A stretch of DNA of 64,000 nucleotides from Desulfosporosinus sp. FKB (GTDB lineage Bacteria > Bacillota > Desulfitobacteriia > Desulfitobacteriales > Desulfitobacteriaceae). A program made the translations under genes and the position numbers. The stretch lies in contig NZ_NADJ01000030.1 in the NCBI RefSeq assembly GCF_002196705.1, positions 22,825 through 86,824 on the forward strand, read 5' to 3'. Of the stretch, positions 1 to 8,366 are shown one piece after another (the stretch's first letter is position 1; every line of letters begins with the position of its first letter). The notes beneath the pieces were generated by a model that was not told the DNA's origin, did no database searches, and saw only the letters and a list, made by a program, of their open reading frames with translations.

Positions 1-643
1 CTTCGATTGGCTCTATATGAATATCACTGGCATGATTGTTGACAGCATTCTCGATAATCGTGTTCAAAAATTTAATGATTGGAGTTGCTTCCTCGTCTCC
101 GGTTTCCACTCCATAGACACCGGGCAAAGCAGACTGGTGCATTCCGGTAACAGGAGATACCCCCATCTGTTTCGCATAATCACGAGCCGCCTTTTCGGCT
201 TCACTTCGGCCATAAAAACGATCAATAGCCCGGAGAATATCCTCTTTTTTAGCCAAACAGGGCTTCACCATCATCCCTGAAGCTATACGCAAATCCTCAA
301 TGGCAAAATAGTCCGTCGGATCATTCATTGCCACTAAAAGTTGAGCATTATTTAATTCCACCGGCAAGACCGTATATTTGCGAACAACATTCTCAGGCAG
401 CAAACGCAGGACCTCTTCCGCTACAACCAAACGATTTAAGTCAACGGATGGCACCCCCAGCTGACTTTGCATCGTTCGCAGAATATCTTCTTCTGAGACA
501 AGCCCCTGTCTGATAAGAACTTCCCCTAAACGAAGGCCTAGAGACTTTTGCAGAGCAAGAGCCTCTTCTAACTGGTTAGAGGAAATCACGCCGCCATTGA
601 TGAGAATTTCTCCGAGACGTTTGCGGTCTTGACGTAAGGCCAT
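1..643 (-). CDS. pilB: Type IV pilus assembly/type II secretion ATPase, N-terminal part (cut by window edge)
   Basis: The 214 visible codons begin at ATG 641-643, behind a strong GGAGAGGAGG site, and run off the left edge. Residues 1-60 (starting MALRQDRKRLGEILINGG) and the next ~90 match the N-terminal MshEN/GspE-N domain of PilB/GspE ATPases, the region that in relatives can bind c-di-GMP. The last visible residues (NTIIENAVNNHASDIHIEPIE) are the segment that leads into the ATPase domain; Walker motifs lie outside the window. The protein would power pilus assembly at the inner face of the membrane. The prepilin gene just upstream on the same strand supports PilB over a general secretion ATPase. 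Confidence 0.88.
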   Translation of the reverse strand, partial: MALRQDRKRLGEILINGGVISSNQLEEALALQKSLGLRLGEVLIRQGLVSEEDILRTMQSQLGVPSVDLNRLVVAEEVLRLLPENVVRKYTVLPVELNNAQLLVAMNDPTDYFAIEDLRIASGMMVKPCLAKKEDILRAIDRFYGRSEAEKAARDYAKQMGVSPVTGMHQSALPGVYGVETGDEEATPIIKFLNTIIENAVNNHASDIHIEPIE

Positions 644-674
644 AATGTTTCCTCCTCTCCGTTATTTGAGGATA

Positions 675-708
675 CAGGAAAGGGTGTTTTGGTAAACACC
701 CTTTCCTG
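675..708 (-). terminator. Perfect 15-bp hairpin between prepilin and pilB
   Basis: Positions 675-689 and 694-708 are perfect inverted repeats separated by a 4-nt loop. Read on the minus strand it lies after the prepilin stop and before pilB. No long T-run follows, so it may act as a partial terminator or an mRNA-stabilising hairpin that lets the prepilin be made in excess of the ATPase. Confidence 0.6.
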
Positions 709-747
709 GAATAGATTATTCAATTAGCTTCGTTTTACAAGTCAATA

Positions 748-1359
748 TTATGGAGTAATGGTAACAACTTTGTCTTCAATGGTATTACCATTCTGATCTC
801 GGGGATAGAGTACAACATTGAAACCATGCGCATTATCTGGATTTACAGTAAATGCCATAACAATTTCACCTTTATACATTCCCTGGTTTCCTGTTAAAAA
901 ATACGAATCCGAAGTATCTTGATCTAATAAATTGGGATAGTATGCTACAGCTGATTGACTTGTCCCATCATCCCATTCTGCAGCTCCAATTGTCCCGGTA
1001 AAAGGATTAGCGATTGAATTATTAGGATCACCCACTGTTGGGAAAGCTGTGCTCAACGTTGCTGCAAAGTCAGTTACGTTAGTACTTGCGTCATCAGCGC
1101 CGTCAGTCACTTTATTAAACCGTCCAATATTAGCTTGAACATAGGCCTCAACCATTCTCATATTTGTATCGATTCCCGTCGTCTTTGCAGCTGTTTTCAC
1201 TGTTCCGACTTTAGGTATCAATACAATGGCTAAAATCCCTATCACCGCGATTACAATCATAAGTTCGATCAATGTGAAGCCTTCATCTTTTCTCTTCTTA
1301 ATCAATTCCCCCAAACTCTTCATTCCTTTCATTTTATTGTGTACATTTTCTCTTTTCAC
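748..1359 (-). CDS. Type IV prepilin-like protein
   Basis: The motif EGFTLIELMIVIAVIGILAI near the N terminus is a class III prepilin signal: cleavage after Gly, N-methylation of Phe, Glu at +5, then a hydrophobic helix that anchors the subunit and packs in the fibre. The remaining ~150 residues are polar, with several Gly/Asn/Thr stretches, as in a pilin head. The longest frame begins at GTG 1359; ATG codons at 1332 and 1323 also fit, and no ribosome site decides between them. The positively charged leader before the cleavage Gly is normal for any of the three. It is followed by a hairpin and pilB. It could be a major pilin or a pseudopilin; the sequence does not tell. Confidence 0.85.
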   Translation of the reverse strand: MKRENVHNKMKGMKSLGELIKKRKDEGFTLIELMIVIAVIGILAIVLIPKVGTVKTAAKTTGIDTNMRMVEAYVQANIGRFNKVTDGADDASTNVTDFAATLSTAFPTVGDPNNSIANPFTGTIGAAEWDDGTSQSAVAYYPNLLDQDTSDSYFLTGNQGMYKGEIVMAFTVNPDNAHGFNVVLYPRDQNGNTIEDKVVTITP

Positions 1360-1846
1360 TAGCTGCTAGGGACTAATGACCTATTGACTTTTTATGTTAT
1401 GAAACAATATTATATGGTTCTTTTTGGAACGTCAATAAATTATTTTCCATTTTTTATTGTTATTTCCACCATAATTCGACATAACCAAGATGAAATTTAA
1501 CACTATATTAGCAATTTCGTTGATAGATGATATTATTTGAAGTGCATTATAAATTATATGAATAATCTGATTTTTTAATTAATTAAGCAAACAATCAGCC
1601 CTGATTTATTGCTAAGATATCCCTCCTGTATATAACTTGCCAATTTGCAGGAGGGATAATCTTGTAGACCTATATTACTACAAGGGAGTCTCCCCAACTC
1701 TTGTTATGAAATTACTATGTATCATCTGATTACCAAAGTTCTTTTTTGGTAGTATTTAATTAATCTGTCATAATTAATTAATTGATTATATTAGAAGGAT
1801 TTGATTAATTTTCCAAGAAATAATAATAAAAAGGAGGATGAGCATT
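1360..1846. other. AT-rich divergent intergenic region with inverted repeats
   Basis: About 490 bp between the divergent prepilin and cell-wall protein genes. It is strongly AT-rich, with runs of TTAATTAA. Two inverted repeats stand out: CCCTCCTG (1620s) with CAGGAGGG some 19 nt later, and CTTGTAG with CTACAAG about 10 nt later (1660s-1680s). The latter runs into GGGAGTCTCCCC and resembles a decayed reverse copy of the dispersed repeat at 3751. I found no known riboswitch motif; a GEMM/c-di-GMP core was looked for and not seen. Confidence 0.5.
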
Positions 1847-3715
1847 TTGATTACTAAGAAACACTTGATCCTATGCTTTTTTACGATATGCATCTTTTTG
1901 CTGGCCTACACGCCTAAAGCCAGAGCTGCGACATCGACGGACCGGATTGCCGGCTATGACCGCTATCAGACGGCTGTAGCTGTCAGTCAAAGTGGATGGC
2001 CCGCTGGAGCTGATTGCGCCATACTCGCTTATGGAGAGGATTTTCCAGATGCCTTAAGTGCGGGACCCCTGGCACATAAATACAATGCTCCGATATTATT
2101 GACAGGGTCAGCTGCCTTGAATAGTGACACAGCTAATGAATTGAAACGTTTAATGGTCAAAAGAGTTTACGTCATCGGCGGTTATGCTGTTATCTCCAAA
2201 GAAGTAAACAATGAGCTTTCCTCCATGGATATCACAGTTGTACGCATTTATGGTCAGGATCGTTATGAAACTTCGCTCAAAGTAGCCCAAAAGGTAGGGT
2301 TAACCAAGGGAGTTTTTGTGGCGAATGGCACAGAATTTCCTGATGCTCTATCCGCTGGCCCCATCGCGGCCGCCAATGAGATGCCTTTACTCCTTGTACC
2401 ACCGGATGATCTTACAAAGAGTCAAAAGTCTCTGATAGATAAGACAAAAATCCCCGTAAGTTACATCGTAACCGGAAATTCTGATCTCAGCGATAATGTC
2501 ATTCAACGGTTTCCAAATTACGAAGTTATTGGTGGAGAAGATGCTTTTGAAAGAAATATTAACTTAATGACAAACTTTGGTGATAATCTAAATTTTGATA
2601 CGATTTATGTCGCAACCGGTGAAAATTTCCCCGATGCGCTGGCCGCCTCGGCTTTAGCCTCGCTGAATAATAATCCTATTCTTCTGACTAAAGGCAATAC
2701 AATTCCAGACTCAACGCTTTCCTTCATGAACTCAAATATTATTTCCGAGCTCCGCATTATAGGTGGTACCAGCGTAATTAACGATTCCACTGCCACAACC
2801 CTTGCTTCTCTACCACCTCAAATTGCCTCAGTTAAAGACATCAGCGACTTTGTCCAAGAAAAACAAGCTTACGAGCCGCCAAAAACCGTCACAGTTACCA
2901 CAACAAAGGGCACTGAAGCAAAAGTTCCTGTAACCTGGACTTTGTCCTCTGTCACCTCCCTGTCTTCAGGAATCTATGACTATGAGGGAACTATCAAGGG
3001 CTATAGCGATAAAGTTCACTTAAGTCTAAACGTGACTCCAACCTGGAATAAAATCAGCGCCGAGACCGTCCAAAATGGCAACTTTTCCTTTCCAACAACC
3101 GTTGACGCTGTCATGAACGATAAAACAGTAAAATCCCTCCCGGTGACCTGGGATATAACAACTGCTAATTTAAATAAAGTCGGCACTTATACCTTTCACG
3201 GAACTGTTCCCGACTTAGATCAAAAAATAACGTTAACCCTGAAAGTAACCGAAGATGCCCCCATAGATTTTCCGGATACTGCATTGAAAACAGTTGTTTG
3301 TCATACTTTAGGTAAGCCAACGGATACGACGATCTACAAAAGTGATGCCCTAAATGTTACTGACTTATTTGCCAGCAATTCCGGAATTACAGATTTAACC
3401 GGCTTGGAATACTTTACGAATTTAAAAAATCTTTATCTGGGAAATAATAATCTTTCCTCAATAACTCCTTTGCGAAAGCTTACTAATCTAAAACATTTAG
3501 AACTAAGAGAATGTGGACTCAAGGATCTTGGTGCTTTAAAGGGGTTAACGTCTCTTACTTATCTTGACGCAGCCTCTAACAACATTTCGGATTTTTCTCC
3601 GTTGGAACAACTGACGCATTTAACGGTACTGTATCTTAGAGACAACGCCACTCTAAATTACGATCCCGTCAGATCATATTATAATAATTTAACGGGAAAG
3701 GATTTTTATTTATAA
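1847..3715 (+). CDS. Secreted cell-wall-binding protein with CWB2, Ig-like and leucine-rich repeats
   Basis: After a signal peptide (~30 residues, ending ARAA) come three cell-wall-binding type 2 repeats, recognisable by DRIAGYDRYQTAV, FPDALSAGPLA and VIGG-type motifs (roughly residues 35-330). Two Ig-like segments with TLSLNV/TLTLKV strands follow (~340-475), then a leucine-rich repeat region of the internalin type (LTNLKHLEL..., ~500-610). CWB2 modules are known to attach Firmicute surface proteins to anionic wall polymers; the LRR part suggests binding or adhesion. Start: ATG at 1838 touches the GGAGG site with no spacing, whereas TTG at 1847 has a 9-nt gap, so TTG is preferred. It stands alone, followed by a dispersed repeat and a bidirectional terminator. 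Confidence 0.88.
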   Translation: MITKKHLILCFFTICIFLLAYTPKARAATSTDRIAGYDRYQTAVAVSQSGWPAGADCAILAYGEDFPDALSAGPLAHKYNAPILLTGSAALNSDTANELKRLMVKRVYVIGGYAVISKEVNNELSSMDITVVRIYGQDRYETSLKVAQKVGLTKGVFVANGTEFPDALSAGPIAAANEMPLLLVPPDDLTKSQKSLIDKTKIPVSYIVTGNSDLSDNVIQRFPNYEVIGGEDAFERNINLMTNFGDNLNFDTIYVATGENFPDALAASALASLNNNPILLTKGNTIPDSTLSFMNSNIISELRIIGGTSVINDSTATTLASLPPQIASVKDISDFVQEKQAYEPPKTVTVTTTKGTEAKVPVTWTLSSVTSLSSGIYDYEGTIKGYSDKVHLSLNVTPTWNKISAETVQNGNFSFPTTVDAVMNDKTVKSLPVTWDITTANLNKVGTYTFHGTVPDLDQKITLTLKVTEDAPIDFPDTALKTVVCHTLGKPTDTTIYKSDALNVTDLFASNSGITDLTGLEYFTNLKNLYLGNNNLSSITPLRKLTNLKHLELRECGLKDLGALKGLTSLTYLDAASNNISDFSPLEQLTHLTVLYLRDNATLNYDPVRSYYNNLTGKDFYL

Positions 3716-3750
3716 CCTTGATATAAATTTTACCTAAATACTAGCTCAAA

Positions 3751-3840
3751 GTGAACTCGTTCAGCTAACGCTGAACATCGGGGTTTCGGTGGGGGACTCT
3801 ACTCCCACTTGTAGAAGAGGGAGTCTTACGATTGGATAAA
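3751..3840. repeat. Dispersed two-hairpin repeat, copy A
   Basis: Begins GTGAACTCGTTCAGCTAACG. Hairpin 1 is GTTCAGC-TAAC-GCTGAAC (3759-3776). Hairpin 2 pairs CTCCC with GGGAG across ACTTGTAGAAGA, followed by TCTTAC. Related copies lie at 49592-49690 and 54801-54870. All three are intergenic. No transposase gene is attached. It resembles the terminal palindromes of IS200/IS605-type elements, but that is an inference. Confidence 0.7.
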
Positions 3841-3886
3841 AATAAGAAGAAGGGGCTCAAATCGAGTTCCTTCTTCTTATTTTTTA
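3837..3886. terminator. Bidirectional terminator between convergent genes
   Basis: Long stem AATAAGAAGAAGG/CCTTCTTCTTATT with inner GCTC/GAGT, flanked by A-run on one side and TTTTTT on the other. It closes the cell-wall protein gene (+) and overlaps the stop codon of the DUF4911 gene (-). Confidence 0.85.
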
Positions 3887-4144
3887 GATATAGTCAATGA
3901 CCATCGGCATTTTTTCAATAGCCTTTTTCAATTCGGGCCAGCAAAAGATTGTGGTTTGAATCATTACCTCACCAATCTCTTTGTTCGTTGTCGTAACAAT
4001 TCCCAAATGCCCTAGACCTTCAACGAGCTTGCATAGCATTTGTATTTCTGTCCGATCGAGACGTGCTTTAACGATAAGGTCAGTATTATTAAATTGAGAG
4101 CTTACGGGAGATCCCGACGCTGCTCTAATACATTCATTAGTCAT
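3884..4144 (-). CDS. DUF4911 family protein, copy 2
   Basis: 86 residues; small soluble protein with no signal or membrane segment. The core from LIVKARLDRTEIQMLCKLVE to the C terminus is nearly the same as the neighbour at 4261-4515: both share a (K/R)LVEGLGHLG(I/V)VTTTNK block and a VMIQ(T/S)T block ending in CWP-(E/D)LK. The N-terminal 22 residues differ. The family is known from Firmicute genomes but its role is not established. It is encoded after its paralogue and after the U32 peptidase gene on the same strand, which suggests a shared unit. A ribosome site AAAGGTG precedes ATG 4144. Confidence 0.78.
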   Translation of the reverse strand: MTNECIRAASGSPVSSQFNNTDLIVKARLDRTEIQMLCKLVEGLGHLGIVTTTNKEIGEVMIQTTIFCWPELKKAIEKMPMVIDYI

Positions 4145-4260
4145 ACTTTAATTCACCTTTAATCAAATTTCCTTTGTTATATCTAATGACGCTTCTTAAA
4201 CGTCTTGAGTATTATATCAAACAACTTTGAGCGTCAATAATCCCCCTACAGACAGAATCC

Positions 4261-4515
4261 TTATTTAGGTTCTAAAAACTCTATCGCAAAGGGCATTTCT
4301 TCGATGGCTCTTTTCAAATCCGGCCAACAATGTTTCGTCGATTGAATCATGACTTCTCCCAAAGCTTTGTTCGTTGTGGTAACGACGCCTAAATGCCCTA
4401 ATCCTTCAACAAGTTTATCGAGCATTTGCATTTCTTTCCTCTCCATGCGTGCTCTAACGACCACATCAACATCCGCAGGCAAACGGCTCAAAGACTCCGA
4501 ATCGTGAGAATTCAT
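4261..4515 (-). CDS. DUF4911 family protein, copy 1
   Basis: 84 residues, paralogous to the gene at 3884-4144 with about two thirds identity over the last 60 residues (ARMERKEMQMLDKLVEGLGH and the following block). Predicted alternating strand/helix/strand pattern, compatible with a small ferredoxin-like or ACT-like fold, but this is a guess. Start ATG 4515 has GGAGAGG upstream. It lies between the U32 peptidase gene and its duplicate. The pair looks like a local tandem duplication that has kept the core and changed the N-terminal tail. Function unknown. Confidence 0.78.
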   Translation of the reverse strand: MNSHDSESLSRLPADVDVVVRARMERKEMQMLDKLVEGLGHLGVVTTTNKALGEVMIQSTKHCWPDLKRAIEEMPFAIEFLEPK

Positions 4516-4603
4516 TCATTCCTCTCCTTAATCGTTTAACTCTCCCTGGATATACCTTGGAGCTGAAGCAGATGAGTGTATAGGACTAAGATTAACGCTT
4601 ACT

Positions 4604-4652
4604 TATTTACTATTTACTATTTACTATTTACTATTTACTATTTACTATTTAC
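4604..4652. repeat. Seven tandem copies of TATTTAC
   Basis: A perfect 7-bp microsatellite, 49 bp long. Its right end overlaps the stop codon of the U32 peptidase gene (4649-4651). Copy number changes would move only the 3' untranslated region because the stop lies at the edge of the array. Confidence 0.95.
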
Positions 4653-5908
4653 TTCTTCTCACTCTTCGCCCGCCGCAAGACACTGTAGGGCAAGATGTTC
4701 TGCGGTGTCCTGATTTTTATCTTCTGTTGGGCATGACGTGCCACCTCTAGAGGTTCCCCACTCATATCCCACATCTCCCGAATTTGAAACGACCAGGGCT
4801 TAGCTTGAGGAGTCAAGACTTCTAAGACCTCTCCGCATTTAAAGTTGTTCCGCTGCTCAACCCAGGATGCGTCTTGATCTGCAATCATGGGCATAGTCTC
4901 AGCCTCTTCCTCACTTAATCCTACCCCAACAAAATCGAAATCCCGCACATAATGAGAGGTTTCTAAATTATGAGATTTCGCCCCCGGCTTCCCAAATAAA
5001 AAGCCCGACGAATAATCCCGATGACTGACTTTGTCCATTTCTTCCAGCCACTGTGCCAGTTTCCCCTGAAATGATGATTCCCCATCCTCCCAGAGGGTAT
5101 CGATAGCCTCCCGGTAGACTTTGACAGTGCTGGCGACATAATGGACACTTTTCATCCGGCCTTCAATTTTATAACTGTCCAAATTGAGAGGTTTTAATAA
5201 GGGCAAATGAGGTAACAAGCATAAATCATGAGAGTTGAAGACATAGGTTCCCCGTTCATCCTCTTCAACCGGAAACACTTCTCCCGGCCGTTTCTCTTCC
5301 ACCAGGGCATATCCCCAACGGCAGGGTTGGGTACATTCTCCTCGATTGGCGTCCCTCCCGGTCAAATAGTTGCTCAGCAAACAACGACCGGAATAAGACA
5401 TGCACATGGCGCCATGGATAAATACCTCTAAGCCGCCTTCTACCTTGGAACGAATTTCCCCCAGCTCCTCCAACGACAATTCCCGGGCTAAAACGACTCT
5501 TTCGATGCCCTGGTTCAGCCAGAACCGTATTGAATAAGAATTTGTGTTGTTTGCCTGAGTACTTAAATGCAGCGGCAAAGAAGGAGCTACTTCTTGAGCT
5601 AAAGCAATAATTCCCGGATCGGAAATAATGGCTCCGTCTACGCCTAAGGCTTCTAGACGTTTCAGATAGGCGGGAAGCTCTGCAAAATCTGCCTCATGGG
5701 CAAAAATATTGACGGTTATGTAGATCTTTTTTTGGAGCTTATGGGTCCAAACAACTGCCTGTTCTAATTCCTCCAGATTAAAATTCCCCGCAAATGCCCT
5801 CAGGCCAAACGATGGCCCACCCATATAAACTGCATCCGCTCCATAAGCCAGGGCATACTTGAGTTTTTCCCAATCTCCCGCAGGTGCTAATAATTCAGGT
5901 TTTTTCAT
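4649..5908 (-). CDS. U32 peptidase-family protein (TrhP/YegQ-like)
   Basis: About 419 residues with the U32 family signature (EVFIHGAMCMSYSGRCLLSN) followed by GECTQPCRW, giving four cysteines suited to a 4Fe-4S cluster. Best-known relatives (E. coli TrhP/YegQ, Bacillus YrrN/YrrO) act in prephenate-dependent hydroxylation of wobble uridine in tRNA; older members were called collagenases (PrtC). The N terminus MKKPELLAPAGDWEKLKYAL matches the family start. ATG 5908 is preferred over GTG 5917 because AGGTG lies 7 nt before it. It heads a minus-strand run with the two DUF4911 genes. Which of the family activities applies cannot be settled from sequence alone; the tRNA role is the most likely. 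Confidence 0.87.
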   Translation of the reverse strand: MKKPELLAPAGDWEKLKYALAYGADAVYMGGPSFGLRAFAGNFNLEELEQAVVWTHKLQKKIYITVNIFAHEADFAELPAYLKRLEALGVDGAIISDPGIIALAQEVAPSLPLHLSTQANNTNSYSIRFWLNQGIERVVLARELSLEELGEIRSKVEGGLEVFIHGAMCMSYSGRCLLSNYLTGRDANRGECTQPCRWGYALVEEKRPGEVFPVEEDERGTYVFNSHDLCLLPHLPLLKPLNLDSYKIEGRMKSVHYVASTVKVYREAIDTLWEDGESSFQGKLAQWLEEMDKVSHRDYSSGFLFGKPGAKSHNLETSHYVRDFDFVGVGLSEEEAETMPMIADQDASWVEQRNNFKCGEVLEVLTPQAKPWSFQIREMWDMSGEPLEVARHAQQKIKIRTPQNILPYSVLRRAKSEKK

Positions 5909-6285
5909 GTTGTTCACCTAACTTTTTCCAAGAATCGCGCTATAAGAATAACCTATGAGTATCCCTAATTACTATACCCTAAATTAGCGTTTTTGTCGTC
6001 TTTAATGCCATGTTAAGTAAATGCAATATCATTTTAAATGAATGGATTCATAAATGAATTTTTGGAAATGCAACCCCAATATAGTTTTAAATTTTATCTA
6101 TATGATACTGTCATTCAGTCTTAAGGCATTATCGGTAAAGCTTCACGAGATTCTCAGTCGACTAAAACTGCTTTAAACAAATGTCTGATAATTTCAACTA
6201 ATTTTACTTCAAACTATCCTCTCTTAAGGAAATAAGTGGTATTATTATATTATTAACTTACTATGAAGAGGAGGATATTTCGGAA
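5909..6285. other. Divergent intergenic region, AT-rich
   Basis: About 375 bp between the U32 gene (-) and the MoxR gene (+). No open frame or RNA motif recognised. The MoxR side ends with a GAGGAGG ribosome site at ~6268. Promoters for both directions must lie here, but no clean -35/-10 pair was identified. Confidence 0.5.
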
Positions 6286-7149
6286 ATGGCCGATCAGTAT
6301 ATCTTTCAAGGAACTGAAGACTATATTGTTTCGAAGAATTTGCAAAATAGTGTTAACATCTCCGTTGCTTTAAAAAGGCCGCTTTTAATCAAAGGAGAAC
6401 CTGGTACAGGAAAAACCATGCTCGCTGAAAGTATTGCCCGTTCCCTAGGTCTCCCCCTATTTATTTGGAATATTAAATCCACCACCAAAGCACAAGATGG
6501 TCTTTATGTCTATGACACAGTTCAGCGTTTATATGACAGTCAATTTGGGGGACAGAATGTTTCGGAGATTAAACAGTACATTAAATTAGGCAAGCTTGGT
6601 GAGGCTTTTGACGCCAAGGAACGGGTTGTGCTGCTAATTGATGAAATTGACAAGGCTGATTTAGAATTCCCCAACGACTTACTTTGGGAATTGGATGTTA
6701 TGAATTTCTATATACCGGAAACCGGGGAAACCATAACCGCCGTACAGAGGCCGATTGTTATTATCACGAGCAATGCTGAGAAAGAGCTTCCGGACGCTTT
6801 TTTACGGCGCTGCATTTTTCATTATATTGATTTTCCTGATCCGGAAATGATGACAGAAATTGTAAAGGTTCATTTTCCAGAACTGGAAGGCCAGCTGCTG
6901 GCAGAGGCTTTAAAGGCCTTCTACTGGGTACGCAGTATTTCAGGAATACAGAAAAAGCCCAGCACCAGCGAGCTTTTAGATTGGGTTCAGGCTTTGACCA
7001 TCGGTGGGATTGCGCCGGAAACAATCTCCCAAGAGCTGCCTTTTTTAGGAGCTTTGCTTAAAAAGAATCAGGACTTTGACCTGACCTTGCGCCAATTACA
7101 TACGCACGGCATGGAAAATCCGGCTCGCACCTCAAAACGTGGTTGGTAA
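6286..7149 (+). CDS. MoxR-family AAA+ ATPase
   Basis: 287 residues. Walker A is GEPGTGKTML (residues ~39-48), Walker B VVLLIDEIDKAD (~112-123), and a sensor-1 type IITSNAEKELPDAFLRRC segment with an arginine finger follows. MoxR ATPases act as chaperones that help assemble or activate metal or multi-subunit enzymes, typically with a VWA-domain partner encoded next door. That partner begins 3 nt downstream. The substrate is not evident; relatives CoxD/CoxE mature carbon monoxide dehydrogenase, but no such enzyme is encoded in this window. Start ATG 6286 is preceded by GAGGAGG. Confidence 0.9.
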   Translation: MADQYIFQGTEDYIVSKNLQNSVNISVALKRPLLIKGEPGTGKTMLAESIARSLGLPLFIWNIKSTTKAQDGLYVYDTVQRLYDSQFGGQNVSEIKQYIKLGKLGEAFDAKERVVLLIDEIDKADLEFPNDLLWELDVMNFYIPETGETITAVQRPIVIITSNAEKELPDAFLRRCIFHYIDFPDPEMMTEIVKVHFPELEGQLLAEALKAFYWVRSISGIQKKPSTSELLDWVQALTIGGIAPETISQELPFLGALLKKNQDFDLTLRQLHTHGMENPARTSKRGW

Positions 7150-7152
7150 GCT

Positions 7153-8361
7153 ATGTTTACGAACTTTTTTTACCAATTACGACGAGAAGGCGTTCCCGTT
7201 TCCCTTACCGAGTGGATGACCTTAATGGAAGCTCTCAGTGTCGGCTTGGCTGATTCCAGTCTCTCCGGATTTTACTACTTGTCCCGGGCAATTTTAGTTA
7301 AAAGCGAAAGTCACTTTGACCAATATGATGTGGCATTTCAGAGATATTTTCAGGGGATCGAAACACCGGAACAATTGTTGGAGCAAGTTTCCCAATGGCT
7401 CGCCAATCCTCTTCCGCAAAAACTCTTTTCTGAAGAGGAACGGAATGAACTCCTAAAGAAACTAGGCTTACCGGATTGGGAAAGCTTACGAGCTGCTCTC
7501 GAAGAACGTCTGCGCATACAAGACGGGCCTCACCATGGGGGAAATACCTGGATCGGGACAAGCGGGACATCACCTTTCGGCCACTCCGGCTTCCATCCGG
7601 GAGGCGTAAGAATTGGCGGAAAATCTCACGGCCAATCCGCAGTAAAAGTGGCTGCTGAACGAAATTACAAGGAATACCGCCGGGACGAAACCTTGGGTGT
7701 TCGTCAATTTGAGCTGGCCCTACGCGGTCTGCGTCAGTTTAGTACTCGTCTGGAGGGAGCCAAGGACCAACTTGACCTGGATGCCACCATTGACGAAACC
7801 TGTAAAAATGCCGGGCAATTGAAACTTATCTGGACAAGACCCCGTAAAAATTCTGTCAAAGTCATTGTCCTCATGGATGCAGGCGGTTCCATGGTTCCCT
7901 ATGCCAGAATCTGCAGTCAACTTTTCTCAGCAGTCCATAAATCATCGCATTTTAAAGATTTAAGGTTCTATTACTTCCACAACTGCATCTATGACCTTCT
8001 CTATCTTGATGCTTCCTGCAATCCCCGGAAAGCAATTAAAACAGAAAATATCCTGCAATCCCTCCACTCTGATTACAAAGTTCTCCTTATTGGAGATGCG
8101 GCCATGGCACCGAGTGAACTGCTGATGAGCGACGGCAACATTTTTTGGGATATCGGGAATACAGAGCCGGGAATAACCTGGCTGAAACGATTAGCGCAAA
8201 AGTTTCCCTATCAGGTGTGGCTTAACCCAATACCTATGGCCTATTGGGAACAGATTCACGGATATCAAACTATCAAAATGGTCCGGGAAATCTTCCCTAT
8301 GTATGAATTAACTCTCGAAGGTCTAGATCGGGCTACTAAAAAGTTATTGGTGCGTAAATAG
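7153..8361 (+). CDS. VWA-domain protein, CoxE-like partner of MoxR
   Basis: 402 residues. The N-terminal half is a helical region followed by a Gly/His-rich linker (HHGGNTWIGTSGTSPFGHSG). The C-terminal half is a von Willebrand A domain. The metal site (MIDAS), usually DxSxS, reads DAGGSM here, so the first Ser is replaced by Gly; metal binding may be altered. It lies 3 nt behind the MoxR gene and should be co-translated with it. Together they form an ATPase plus adaptor module whose client is unknown. It is followed by the convergent mltG gene. Confidence 0.85.
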   Translation: MFTNFFYQLRREGVPVSLTEWMTLMEALSVGLADSSLSGFYYLSRAILVKSESHFDQYDVAFQRYFQGIETPEQLLEQVSQWLANPLPQKLFSEEERNELLKKLGLPDWESLRAALEERLRIQDGPHHGGNTWIGTSGTSPFGHSGFHPGGVRIGGKSHGQSAVKVAAERNYKEYRRDETLGVRQFELALRGLRQFSTRLEGAKDQLDLDATIDETCKNAGQLKLIWTRPRKNSVKVIVLMDAGGSMVPYARICSQLFSAVHKSSHFKDLRFYYFHNCIYDLLYLDASCNPRKAIKTENILQSLHSDYKVLLIGDAAMAPSELLMSDGNIFWDIGNTEPGITWLKRLAQKFPYQVWLNPIPMAYWEQIHGYQTIKMVREIFPMYELTLEGLDRATKKLLVRK

Positions 8362-8366
8362 CCTCC

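Noticed and set aside
1360..1846. c-di-GMP riboswitch upstream of the cell-wall protein
   Set aside because: Looked for because of the surface gene and pilus locus, but the conserved core and tetraloop receptor are not there.
3751..3840. Complete IS200/IS605 element
   Set aside because: No tnpA or tnpB near any of the three repeat copies; only a resemblance of the end hairpins.
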